Source: Psychromonas sp. SP041 (lineage in GTDB: Bacteria; Pseudomonadota; Gammaproteobacteria; Enterobacterales; Psychromonadaceae). From it: a DNA stretch of 64,000 bases. The position numbers and the translations under genes are program-made. The notes below the pieces were generated by a model. The model searched no databases and was not told where the DNA came from. It saw only the letters and a list, made by a program, of their open reading frames with translations. Positions 1-9,269 of the stretch are shown piece after piece (position 1 is the first letter of the stretch; every line of letters begins with the position of its first letter). Where the stretch lies: assembly GCF_000470315.2 (NCBI RefSeq), contig NZ_CBRF02000022.1, positions 18,607-82,606 on the forward strand, given 5' to 3'.

Positions 1-600
1 GGGAAATGGAGTGCTGTATTTCGGCGCTTTAATTTATGGTCAAAAAAAGGCGTTTTACTTAATTTATTCAACTGGTTATCAAAAGATACAGAGTCAGAAT
101 GGCTGTTTATTGATGGTAGTATAGTCCGTACTCATCAGCATGGAACGGGTGCTGCCACAAATGACGATGAAGCAATAGGTAAAAGCAGAGGCGGTAACTC
201 AACAAAAATTCACTTAGCAGTGGATAGTTATGGGCTCCCCGTTTGTTTTTCATTATCTGGAGGTCAAGTACACGATATTATCCATGCCGAAGAGCTGATA
301 AATCAATCTCCTAAATCATCTTATATTGTTGCAGATAAAGGTTATGACAGTGAAAAGCTTAGAGAGCATATACATGAAAAAGGTGCCATTTCAGTCATCC
401 CTAGACGAAAAAACAATAAAACAGGAAACAATGACATAGATTGGTGCCTGTATAAGTATCGACATTTAGTTGAAAATGCATTTGGAAGAATTAAAAATTT
501 CCGAGCAATAGCAACGAGATACGATAAATTAGAACAAAATTATGCAAGCATGGTTGCTTTAGCATTCACTATTATGTGGCTCCCTATGCATGCAGAGTAA
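1..600 (+). CDS. IS5-type transposase, C-terminal part (cut by window edge)
   Basis: The reading frame is open from base 1, so the protein begins outside the window and about 199 residues are visible. This is the DDE half of an IS5-superfamily (IS427/IS1031-like) transposase, which cuts and rejoins the ends of its own element. Visible motifs are LFIDGSIVRTHQHGTGA with the first Asp (about base 109), then KSRGGNSTKIHLAVD, VADKGYDSEKLRE with the second Asp, and YKYRHLVENAFGRIKNFRAIATRYDK with the catalytic Glu. The order and spacing are normal for the family and the visible part is not frameshifted. An apparent Met at 220 lies inside the DDE domain and is not the true start. The element ends just downstream and has truncated the neighbouring exporter gene. 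Confidence 0.9.
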   Translation, partial: GKWSAVFRRFNLWSKKGVLLNLFNWLSKDTESEWLFIDGSIVRTHQHGTGAATNDDEAIGKSRGGNSTKIHLAVDSYGLPVCFSLSGGQVHDIIHAEELINQSPKSSYIVADKGYDSEKLREHIHEKGAISVIPRRKNNKTGNNDIDWCLYKYRHLVENAFGRIKNFRAIATRYDKLEQNYASMVALAFTIMWLPMHAE

Positions 601-628
601 TTATTGAGCACCAAAGATCAACACGCCC
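1..628 (+). mobile_element. IS5-type insertion sequence, right-hand part
   Basis: The element holds the transposase frame and about 28 bases beyond its stop. The end is placed at about 628 because the bases there, read inward on the minus strand, are GGGCGTGTTGATC, a plausible terminal inverted repeat. They abut CTAG at 628-631, the kind of four-base YTAR site that IS5-type elements duplicate. The left end and the other target copy lie outside the window, so the boundary is inferred. Confidence 0.7.
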
Positions 629-1241
629 TAGCACTAAACAAAAAACAAATACCAATAATCACATCCAACGACATATCTTCTGACTCGCCAACAATCATAA
701 TTAATATGCCAACTAATATAAATGAGAGTGTAAACAATCGTTTTTTAGAGAGTGCTTGAGCCAGAAAGAAGTAAGAGATAATAGCGACAAAGAATGCAGG
801 AGTACCAGCGAGTATGGTCCCAACGTAAGCCACAGGAACACTTTTAGCACCTAATGCAGCTAAGAAAACAAAAGGAATTCCACCAAGCAAAATAAGTGCA
901 ATATCGGATAACTTCACTTTTTTGATAGTTTTACAATGAGAAACCAACCAGGGTGACAATAATATTGCAGGTACTAAAAAACGAATTAACGCGACATCAG
1001 CAATCTCTAATGCTGAGCCATCAATAATACGTATAGTCAAAGCAAAGCCAGACCAAATGAATAAAACCAATAACATTGAGATATATCCCCAAATAACAGG
1101 GGAATTTAAAGCGATAGAGAAGTTATCGCTTAATCGTTTATAAACGTTGCCTTTATAAACATTACTTTTATAGACATTACCTTTATAAACATTGCTACTA
1201 ACCTGCTCTTTATGGTGACTATGCTGTTGAATTTTTTGCAT
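618..1241 (-). pseudogene. EamA/DMT-family exporter, 3' end replaced by an IS
   Basis: About 200 residues of an EamA (drug/metabolite transporter) inner-membrane protein remain, with six or so hydrophobic segments starting near residue 50. Intact members are near 300 residues with ten helices, so the second half is missing. The last four sense codons (ARAC) and the stop lie at or inside the insertion sequence end at about 628, so the break is at that junction. The ATG at 1241 has an AGGAC ribosome site just upstream. The N-terminus carries an unusual tandem NVYKG/NVYKS repeat before the first helix. The gene diverges from an Lrp/AsnC regulator, a common arrangement for amino-acid exporters. 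The remnant is probably non-functional. The substrate cannot be read from the sequence. Confidence 0.8.
1135..1194 (-). repeat. 15-bp coding tandem repeat (NVYK[G/S] x4)
   Basis: Four consecutive 15-base units encode NVYKG, NVYKS, NVYKG, NVYKR at the N-terminus of the truncated EamA exporter. The units differ by only a few bases. The array sits before the first membrane helix and is not a normal part of the family. Confidence 0.8.
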
Positions 1242-1412
1242 TTTTGAAGTCCTACCAATTGTTTATAAAAAGTATCTAATAAACAATATTATCCATTAAA
1301 AGCGACGCTCTTATCGCTCAAAGAAAGGCCAAAAACCTCAGATATTAGCTGATACAATCGATATATAAACAAACTAAGCATTAAATCACTAAAAATAAGA
1401 GTCAGGTGAAGA

Positions 1413-1868
1413 ATGGATAAAATAGACCAACACATATTGAAGCACCTTCAAAAAGAAGCACGTATATCAATAGCAGACCTTGCCGATAAAGTCGGTTTAT
1501 CCGCGTCTCCCTGCGCCAGACGCTTAAAACGATTGGAAGATGAAGGCTTCATAAAAGATTACCAAGCCAATCTAAATAAAGAAAAAGTCGGTATTAATAT
1601 GACCTTTTTTGTTGAAGTGAGCTTAGATAGACACCAAGAAAAAGCCATTGAAGAGTTTGAAATTGCGTTATTAAAAATTGAAGAAGTGATCAATGCACAT
1701 ATCGTTTCAGGCGCTTTTGATTACTTATTAGAAGTTGTTAGCCCAAATTTACAAGGCTATGAAACCTTCACCACTAAACTCCATAAAATCTCCAGCGTTA
1801 AAGATATCCATACACATTTATCTGTTAGACAATTAAATACGCAACGAGAACTGCCTATGTATATTTAG
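1413..1868 (+). CDS. Lrp/AsnC-family transcriptional regulator
   Basis: This 151-residue protein has the standard Lrp/AsnC layout. An N-terminal winged helix-turn-helix covers about residues 1-60 (MDKIDQHILKHLQKEARISIADLADKVGLS, then SPCARRLKRLEDEGFI). A C-terminal RAM (ligand-binding, oligomerising) domain covers about 65-150 (VEVSLDRHQEKAIEEFE, then GAFDYLLEVV). It probably binds an amino acid and controls nearby genes. It is transcribed away from the broken EamA exporter with about 170 bp between their starts. In this family that arrangement usually means the regulator controls the exporter, so its main target here may be lost. The start has a GGTGAAG-like ribosome site. Local regulator of amino-acid export is more likely than global Lrp, because the sequence is short and divergent. 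Confidence 0.88.
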   Translation: MDKIDQHILKHLQKEARISIADLADKVGLSASPCARRLKRLEDEGFIKDYQANLNKEKVGINMTFFVEVSLDRHQEKAIEEFEIALLKIEEVINAHIVSGAFDYLLEVVSPNLQGYETFTTKLHKISSVKDIHTHLSVRQLNTQRELPMYI

Positions 1869-1956
1869 GTGTTATGAAAAACTCAGGAGTTATATTAACG
1901 AGCTCAGAACTTGGCAGGTTAAACGTTGAAAGTCATAACTTTTGTTGTTGATAAAA

Positions 1957-2012
1957 ATAGCAGAATAACGAAATAGCAAAATAATAAAATAATAAAATAA
2001 TAAAATAACGAT
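1957..2012. repeat. Octamer tandem repeat (consensus ATAATAAA, 7 units)
   Basis: Seven consecutive 8-base units run from ATAGCAGA through ATAACGAA and ATAGCAAA to three exact ATAATAAA and a final ATAACGAT. The array sits in the 248-bp gap between the convergent Lrp/AsnC and adenine-deaminase-like genes. No gene lies in it. Confidence 0.8.
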
Positions 2013-2116
2013 GCACAGCCTTATTTAATCAATGAATATTAAATAGGGTTATGCATTTTCTAAGCTAAATATTAACTTAAGCATCAGCCCTTAAGCATTA
2101 ACCACAAAAAGAATAA

Positions 2117-3199
<1,083 letters not shown>

Positions 3200-3383
3200 C
3201 TAATTTCTCATCCATAAAAATAAAAACAATCATTATTTAACAGTATAAACTCTGAAATAAATGTTAAGTACTTTAATTAAAGCTTGTTTTATAAGCACTA
3301 ATCATTATGATCACAGGATTAAAGACCCTTCCCAGCTCGACGTAAGACCTGTCATAAAAGCAATAAAAAATTAAGGACATAAC

Positions 3384-5213
3384 ATGTATAAATTTTTTGA
3401 AAATTTAGTGCCTGCACTAGATGATCAAGAGCCAACTCAACCGCCTAAAACGCTAGTAGCTTTTTGTATGCATTATACAAAAGGTTATAAAAAAGCGCTT
3501 TTTGCGATGACACTATTAACCGCTTTATTAGCGATTTTAGAAGTGTCGTTATTTGGTTTTATGGGACAGCTAGTAGATTGGTTAATCACTAAAAACCCAG
3601 AAACCCTATTACAAGATGAAGGCCAAAAATTATTAATCATGTCAGTCATTGTATTGGTTTTAATTCCTTTATTAATACTGCTGCATTCTTTAATTGTTCA
3701 CCAGGTTTTACTCGGCAATTACCCAATGTCGATACGCTGGTTTGCACACCGTTATTTATTAAAACAAAGTGTTTCTTTTTATCAAGATGACTTTGCCGGT
3801 CGTATCGCTACCAAAGTAATGCAAACCGCATTAGCAGTACGTGAAACCGTCATGAAGTTATTAAATGTCATGGTCTACATTTTAGTTTACTTAATTTCTA
3901 TGATTGTGATGGTGGCACAGGCCGATTACCGCTTAGCGATTCCAATGTTAGTATGGTTGGTTATATATACTTGTATTCAATACTATTTCATTCCAAAATT
4001 AAAAAAAGTGGCAGTAGAACAAGCTGATGCTCGATCAACGATGACCGGTCGTATTGTTGATAGTTACACCAATATATCAACCGTTAAGTTATTTGCGCAT
4101 ACTGACTCAGAATCAGCTTATGCTAAACAAGGGATGACTGGTTTTTTAGAGACGGTTTACCGCCAAATGCGTTTAGCAACAGGTATCAACATTTGCGTAC
4201 AAATCTCAAATTACACCTTAGCGTTTGCAATCACAGCCTTGTCAATATCGTTATGGATGCAAAGTGCTATCACAGTCGGCGCGATTGCCGTCGCGATCAG
4301 TTTAGCACTGCGTTTAAACGGTATGTCACAATGGATCATGTATGAACTAAGTGCCCTATTTGAAAACATTGGTACCGTAACAGACGGCATGAACACACTT
4401 GCTAAACCCAATATTATTAAAGATAAAGAAGGGGCAAAACCATTAGTGGTTTCTGAAGGTAACATCTACTTTAAACAAATGAGTTTCCATTACGGTGAAA
4501 ATAAAGGCGTGATTGAAAACTTTGATTTGAATATTAAAGCAGGTGAAAAAATTGGTTTAGTCGGCCGTTCAGGCGCAGGTAAATCAACCTTAGTCAATCT
4601 ATTATTACGCTTTTACGATGTTGAAAAAGGCCAAATTATTATTGATGGTCAAGATATCAAAGCAGTGCAACAAGAAAGCTTACGTTTACAAATAGGCATG
4701 GTGACTCAAGATACTTCATTGTTACACCGCTCTATCCGTGAAAACATCCTCTACGGACGCCCAGATGCAACGGAAGAGGAAATGGTCAATGCAACGAAAC
4801 AAGCGCAAGCACATGAATTTATTTCAACGCTAACAGATAACGAAGGTAATGTTGGATACGACGCGCAAGTAGGCGAACGAGGCGTGAAGCTTTCAGGTGG
4901 TCAACGTCAGCGTATTGCTATCTCTCGCGTACTATTAAAAGATGCACCGATTTTAGTGTTAGATGAAGCGACATCAGCCTTAGACTCAGAAGTTGAAGCG
5001 GCGATTCAAGAAAGCTTGTATGAATTAATGCAAGGCAAAACGGTGATTGCCATTGCCCACCGTCTATCGACTATTGCCGCTATGGACCGTTTAATAGTAT
5101 TAGATAAAGGTAATATTATTGAGCAAGGTAGCCACCAAGAATTGATTGCTAAAAATGGTGTTTATGCACAATTATGGGCACATCAAACAGGTGGTTTTTT
5201 AGGAAGTGAATAG
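3384..5213 (+). CDS. ABC exporter, fused membrane and ATPase domains
   Basis: This 609-residue half-transporter is expected to work as a homodimer in the inner membrane. Residues about 35-330 are the exporter-type transmembrane domain with six hydrophobic segments. Residues about 355-600 are the nucleotide-binding domain, with Walker A GRSGAGKST (about 393), Q-loop VTQDTSLLH, signature LSGGQRQRIAISR (about 502), Walker B ILVLDEATSALDS and the H-loop AHRLST. Length and order match lipid A/multidrug-type exporters (MsbA/MdlB class). Substrate is unknown. The start has an AAGGACATAAC ribosome site and a strong terminator follows 70 bp after the stop, so the gene is probably monocistronic. Confidence 0.9.
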   Translation: MYKFFENLVPALDDQEPTQPPKTLVAFCMHYTKGYKKALFAMTLLTALLAILEVSLFGFMGQLVDWLITKNPETLLQDEGQKLLIMSVIVLVLIPLLILLHSLIVHQVLLGNYPMSIRWFAHRYLLKQSVSFYQDDFAGRIATKVMQTALAVRETVMKLLNVMVYILVYLISMIVMVAQADYRLAIPMLVWLVIYTCIQYYFIPKLKKVAVEQADARSTMTGRIVDSYTNISTVKLFAHTDSESAYAKQGMTGFLETVYRQMRLATGINICVQISNYTLAFAITALSISLWMQSAITVGAIAVAISLALRLNGMSQWIMYELSALFENIGTVTDGMNTLAKPNIIKDKEGAKPLVVSEGNIYFKQMSFHYGENKGVIENFDLNIKAGEKIGLVGRSGAGKSTLVNLLLRFYDVEKGQIIIDGQDIKAVQQESLRLQIGMVTQDTSLLHRSIRENILYGRPDATEEEMVNATKQAQAHEFISTLTDNEGNVGYDAQVGERGVKLSGGQRQRIAISRVLLKDAPILVLDEATSALDSEVEAAIQESLYELMQGKTVIAIAHRLSTIAAMDRLIVLDKGNIIEQGSHQELIAKNGVYAQLWAHQTGGFLGSE

Positions 5214-5519
5214 CTTTATAACGCTTGCGGTTTACGTTAGTAATATAAAAACTAATTATCTAATCATTTACGGTTAATAAAAACTAGCTTAATCATTTAC
5301 TATTAAGCTAGTTTTTTACCTAATATCTATTTTAAGATCAATAGTTCAAGATACTTAGCTTAATTCACCTCGTTTTAGGAGCTTAGTTTAAAGTAGTAAC
5401 TTCAAATTTACATTTAAAATAATTTTAAATGTATTACACAAAATAATATATATCTGCCCTATTCAACGAATACACTTTATTAATTACTATTTAAAATAAT
5501 ATTTAATCTATTATTATAC
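5214..5519. other. Intergenic, AT-rich, one terminator
   Basis: This 306-bp gap between two convergent genes holds the hairpin terminator at 5281-5317. Nothing else with gene-like features was seen. Confidence 0.6.
5281..5317 (+). terminator. Rho-independent terminator after the ABC exporter
   Basis: AAACTAGCTTAAT and ATTAAGCTAGTTT form a 13-bp stem with an 8-base loop, followed by a T run. It terminates the ABC exporter gene and could also act on the convergent LysE gene. Confidence 0.88.
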
Positions 5520-6131
5520 TTATTTATTTGATGCCGCTAATCCAATACCAAAACACATAAAAAGACCACCACTCACTTTATTCAGAACTTTTCTTCCTGT
5601 TGGTTCTAATAGTTTACTTTTAGCAAAGCTTGATAAAAAAGCATACCCGCTATGAATAATAATAACTAAACCACAAAAAGTTAAAGATAGAAGAATAAAT
5701 TGGTTAATATAACTTCCTTGAAAACTAATAAATTGAGGAAATAAGGACATAAAAAATAATATAGGTTTAGGATTTGAAATAGTAAGAGAAAGTCCTTCTA
5801 GATAGCATTTTTTATTCGATTTATCTTGTAGCATAATGTCACTATCTAAAGATGTTTTAGCTCTCCACATTTTGATACCAAGATAAATCAAATAGACGGC
5901 TCCAATTAACTTAACAATGGTAAATGCAATGGATGAGGTCGCTAAGATAATTCCAACGCCTGACGCAGAAAGAATAGAAACAGCCAACATCCCCGTTGCA
6001 ACTCCTAATATCCCAGAAAAAGTTTTTGAAGACTCTCTCTGTATTGCGTTATTAATAGTTAAAATAATACCAGGGCCTGGAATAGCGATCGTCAATGCAG
6101 CAACGGCTATATAGAGTAAATAATTATCCAA
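5520..6131 (-). CDS. LysE/RhtB-family amino-acid exporter
   Basis: This 203-residue inner-membrane protein matches the usual 200-210 residues and about six helices of the LysE/RhtB family, which exports amino acids such as lysine, homoserine or threonine. The N-terminal family motif is visible at residues 17-40 (AIPGPGIILTINNAIQ), as is the GATYLIYLGI-like segment at about 75 (IGAVYLIYLGIKMWRA). The conserved NPKP stretch (SNPKPILFF) at about 118 also fits. The gene stands alone, and its ATG follows an AAGGAATAAC ribosome site. Substrate cannot be assigned. Confidence 0.88.
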   Translation of the reverse strand: MDNYLLYIAVAALTIAIPGPGIILTINNAIQRESSKTFSGILGVATGMLAVSILSASGVGIILATSSIAFTIVKLIGAVYLIYLGIKMWRAKTSLDSDIMLQDKSNKKCYLEGLSLTISNPKPILFFMSLFPQFISFQGSYINQFILLSLTFCGLVIIIHSGYAFLSSFAKSKLLEPTGRKVLNKVSGGLFMCFGIGLAASNK

Positions 6132-6456
6132 AGTTATTCCTTATAAAAACATTATGTTGAACAATAAAAAACTATCATACTTTTTGGAAAACGCATGCTC
6201 TAATCACTTAATCATTATCTACACAGCAGTATTTTTATTAGACGATTAAGTAGTGTATTAAATTAATAAACTATCTATTTTATCTAAAATAGTGATGTAA
6301 ATTACCCTATTCAATATAAATCTAATAGAGGAAGTAGTCTAATATAATAAGCAAATCTCAATACTTAAATTCCAATAGTTAACCCACTACAATCCTTACC
6401 TAACCAATATGTTTGATTGCGCTTTTAACAGAACTTGATATGATTTGGCACAATTA
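6132..6456. other. Intergenic region upstream of the TPP riboswitch
   Basis: This AT-rich 325-bp gap should carry the promoters of the LysE exporter (leftward) and of the thiamine operon (rightward). No gene or repeat was recognised. Confidence 0.5.
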
Positions 6457-6560
6457 TAGTCGGGGAGCCTTAGGCTGAGAACGAGTGTGATATCAAGACT
6501 TATTGATAAAGCATCGATACCCGTTGAACCTGATACAGTTAACACTGACGCAGGGAACTA
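6457..6560 (+). promoter_or_regulatory. TPP riboswitch (THI element)
   Basis: The conserved thiamin-pyrophosphate aptamer parts appear in order: GGGGAGCC, GGCTGAGA at about 6473, ACCCGTTGAACCTGAT at about 6520, and GACGCAGGGAACTA at the 3' end. TAGT (6457-6460) and ACTA (6557-6560) close helix P1. A long P3 arm lies between the two conserved halves. It sits directly upstream of thiD and should lower expression when TPP is bound. The 3' CAGGG (6551-6555) can also pair with CCCTG at 6573-6577, which may be the switching helix. Confidence 0.95.
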
Positions 6561-6638
6561 TTTATAAACCATCCCTGTAGCATCTCTTTGCTGATGTTGG
6601 TTGATATAAGTTCCGCTCGCGTTTTCATCGGAGCCATT

Positions 6639-7481
6639 ATGTCTGACCTTATTCTTAACGCTATTTGTACACCTAGTAGCACCCCGATTGTATTGACTAT
6701 TGCTGGTTCTGACAGCAGTGGCGGTGCAGGCATTCAAGCCGATATCAAAACTATTTCTGCGACAGGCAGTTACGCTTGTTCTGCAATCACTGCCATTACT
6801 GCACAAAATACACTTGGCGTATCCGCTATATTTCCGATTCCACTTGAATATGTTGAAAAGCAGTTAGACGCTGTATTTAGTGATCTCAACATTGTTGCTG
6901 TAAAAGTGGGTATGTTAGCTGATTGCGACATTATCAAAGTGGTTGCTAAAAAACTCAAGCAATACAAACCAGCCTTTTTAGTCATCGACCCTGTCATGGT
7001 AACAACCAATGGCGATTTACTATTAGAAAAAGTAGCCATTCAAACCTTAAAAACAGAATTACTGCCAATGGCTGATTTAATCACGCCAAACTTGCCTGAA
7101 GGGGCGGCGTTAATTGATAGCCAACTTCCCACTAGCGAACAAGAAATGCAGACAATGATTGATGCATTACGCCTGTTAGGCGCTAAAGCAGTCTTATTAA
7201 AAGGTGGGCATTTAGAACAAGACGAAAACAGTAATGATTTATTAATTTTACCGAATTCAGTACAGCAACTTACAGCAAAACGCGTTGATACTAATAACAA
7301 TCACGGTACAGGCTGCACCTTATCTTCAGCCATCGCTTCTTATCTCGCTCAAGGTAATGAACTGACAACAGCAGTGCAACTGGGTAAAGACTATATTACG
7401 CAAGCACTACAACATGCCGACCAACTTAAAATTGGTAAAGGTCGCGGCCCTGTTGACCATTTTTACAAGCTGAATCGATAG
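6639..7481 (+). CDS. thiD: Hydroxymethylpyrimidine/phosphomethylpyrimidine kinase
   Basis: ThiD phosphorylates HMP and then HMP-phosphate to give the pyrimidine half of thiamin. The 280-residue protein has the ribokinase-fold motifs: TIAGSDSSGGAGIQADIKT near the N-terminus, DLITPNLPEGA in the middle, LLKGGHL, and the anion-hole/catalytic NNHGTGCTLSSAIA near residue 225. The ATG at 6639 is preferred because CGGAG lies 6 bases upstream. An in-frame ATG at 6588 would add 17 residues with no ribosome site. It is the first gene after the TPP riboswitch. Its stop at 7481 directly touches the next start, so it is translationally linked to the ABC genes. Confidence 0.95.
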   Translation: MSDLILNAICTPSSTPIVLTIAGSDSSGGAGIQADIKTISATGSYACSAITAITAQNTLGVSAIFPIPLEYVEKQLDAVFSDLNIVAVKVGMLADCDIIKVVAKKLKQYKPAFLVIDPVMVTTNGDLLLEKVAIQTLKTELLPMADLITPNLPEGAALIDSQLPTSEQEMQTMIDALRLLGAKAVLLKGGHLEQDENSNDLLILPNSVQQLTAKRVDTNNNHGTGCTLSSAIASYLAQGNELTTAVQLGKDYITQALQHADQLKIGKGRGPVDHFYKLNR

Positions 7482-8345
7482 ATGTTAAGCATGACCAATA
7501 AGCATTCGTCGAAGCAAGTAGTGCCAAAGCAAACAATGCCAAAGGAATCAGTCTCAAAGCAAGCAATATCGAATGAAATAAATGCACCGAGTATTGATAT
7601 TAAAGATGCAAGCTTACGTTATCACCATAGTGAACAGTACGTATTGTCATCGCTGAACATGCACTTTCCTGCTGCACAATGGACCTGTATTTTAGGGCGA
7701 AGTGGTTGCGGTAAAAGCTCCCTATTACGTTATCTCGCTAATTTATTGGTTGATAAAGTAACATGGTCAGGACAACTATCCACCAGCAGCAACCTACCTT
7801 TACAAAACCAAATTGCTTATATGGCCCAGCAAGATTTATTAATGCCATGGTTATCGGTATTAGATAACGTTCTGTTAAGTGAAAAGCTCAGTAACAAAAG
7901 TCACAAGACTGATAGACAACAAAAATCACTACACATTGCAAAAGCACAACAGCTATTAGAGCAAGTAGGCCTGTCCGATAAAACACATTATTTACCGCAG
8001 CAATTATCTGGTGGCATGCGTCAACGAGTTGCACTAGCGAGAACCTTAATGCAAAACAAACCAGTGGTATTGATGGACGAACCTTTTTCAGCATTAGATG
8101 CAGTCACTCGCTATCGTTTACAAAACCTAGCCCATCAATTATTAAAAGATAAAACGGTGGTGTTGATTACTCACGATCCACAAGAAGCGATTCGCTTAGC
8201 TAATCAGCTGTACATTATGCAAGGTCAACCTGCCTTTGCAGAATCATTAACAGTGCCTGATAGCCAGATACCAAGATCCTTTGATACTCAAAGTGCCAGC
8301 TTGCAACAACAAATTCTGGATCGATTGGAGCAAGATTATGAGTAA
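7482..8345 (+). CDS. ABC transporter ATPase for a thiamin precursor (ThiZ-like)
   Basis: This 287-residue ATPase of the nitrate/taurine/ThiZ-type importers powers uptake through the next two genes. Walker A GRSGCGKSS is near residue 75, the Q-loop AYMAQQDLLMPW follows, the signature LSGGMRQRVALAR is near 172, and Walker B VVLMDEPFSALD is near 193. The first 35 residues are a low-complexity, Lys/Ser/Gln-rich leader (KQVVPKQTMPKESVSKQ) absent from most homologues, so a later start is possible. It abuts thiD and overlaps the permease start by 8 bases, which indicates one operon. The thiamin context points to an HMP or formylaminopyrimidine substrate. Confidence 0.88.
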   Translation: MLSMTNKHSSKQVVPKQTMPKESVSKQAISNEINAPSIDIKDASLRYHHSEQYVLSSLNMHFPAAQWTCILGRSGCGKSSLLRYLANLLVDKVTWSGQLSTSSNLPLQNQIAYMAQQDLLMPWLSVLDNVLLSEKLSNKSHKTDRQQKSLHIAKAQQLLEQVGLSDKTHYLPQQLSGGMRQRVALARTLMQNKPVVLMDEPFSALDAVTRYRLQNLAHQLLKDKTVVLITHDPQEAIRLANQLYIMQGQPAFAESLTVPDSQIPRSFDTQSASLQQQILDRLEQDYE

Positions 8346-9135
8346 TTTACCTCCCATGATTAACCTAGCGAAACCGATTAAAAGTAAGGACAAAACCCTA
8401 CATCCAGTATTACGTTCGTTACTTACTTTTGCAGTGATTATTGCCATTTGGCAAGCTGTTGTGATCGTATTTAAATTACCTGCTTTTATTCTACCTGAGC
8501 CTTTATCTGTGTTCGAACGTTTGATTGCACGCTATGACGTTTTATTAAGGCATAGTTGGGTGACCACTCAAGAGATCATACTCGGCTTATTATTAGGCTT
8601 ATCCATGGGCTTATGTTTTGCCTTGCAGATGTTGTTATTTAAACCAATCAAACGTTGGTTATTGCCGATTTTAATTACTAGCCAAGCGATCCCCGTTTTT
8701 GCCATCGCGCCTATTTTGATGATCTGGTTAGGTTATGGCATTGCTTCAAAAATAGTCATGGCTGCGATGATCATCTTTTTCCCTGTTACAACTTGTTGTT
8801 ATGACGGGTTAAAAAACACACCGACGGGTTATCTCGACTTAGCTAAGACCATGAATGCCAGTAAATGGAAGATGTTACGCCATATTCAATTGCCAGCGTC
8901 ATTACCTACTTTGGCCTCTGGTATTCGTGTCGCTGTGGTTATTGCACCGATTGGCGCCGTTGCTGGTGAATGGGTTGGTTCAAGTGAAGGCTTGGGTTAT
9001 TTAATGCTGCAAGCTAATGCTCGTATGTTAATAGATGAAATGTTTGCTGCTTTATTCATCCTGTCTACGATTTCAGTCGGCTTATATTTCATCACCGATA
9101 AGTTATTAAAAAAACTGATCCCATGGGAGGTCTAA
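8338..9135 (+). CDS. ABC transporter permease for a thiamin precursor (ThiX-like)
   Basis: This inner-membrane permease of the BPD_transp_1 (SsuC/TauC/ThiX) type has 265 residues and about six helices. The EAA loop that docks the ATPase is visible (YLDLAKTMNASKWKMLRHIQLPASLPTLASGIRVAV, about residues 165-200), with the conserved Gly replaced by the LPAS turn typical of this group. The ATG at 8338 is chosen because it overlaps the end of the ATPase gene. An earlier in-frame ATG at 8281 lies well inside that gene. It works with the ATPase upstream and the binding protein downstream. Confidence 0.88.
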   Translation: MSNLPPMINLAKPIKSKDKTLHPVLRSLLTFAVIIAIWQAVVIVFKLPAFILPEPLSVFERLIARYDVLLRHSWVTTQEIILGLLLGLSMGLCFALQMLLFKPIKRWLLPILITSQAIPVFAIAPILMIWLGYGIASKIVMAAMIIFFPVTTCCYDGLKNTPTGYLDLAKTMNASKWKMLRHIQLPASLPTLASGIRVAVVIAPIGAVAGEWVGSSEGLGYLMLQANARMLIDEMFAALFILSTISVGLYFITDKLLKKLIPWEV

Positions 9136-9269
9136 AAGCGCGTTTTCTATTATTCAAAATAGCAAATCAAAGTAGCAAAAATGAGTACCCGTTTGCGCTC
9201 AACTAAAGCGCAACCATATTAATTTATAAACAATGCACACTCTTTAAATACAATAAGGAAATACACTAC

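Noticed and set aside
1957..2012. CRISPR-like array
   Set aside because: Units are 8 bp and directly adjacent, with no spacers. The same applies to the heptamer, 20-bp and 27/28-bp arrays.
6610..6635. Possible sequestering of the thiD ribosome site by an upstream TCCG
   Set aside because: Only four base pairs are possible (TCCG with CGGA), too weak to claim as a regulatory structure.
6588..6806. Reading frames and an upstream ATG overlapping the region between the TPP riboswitch and thiD
   Set aside because: The ATG at 6588 would add 17 residues inside the riboswitch expression platform and lacks a ribosome site. Minus-strand frames here are shadows of thiD.
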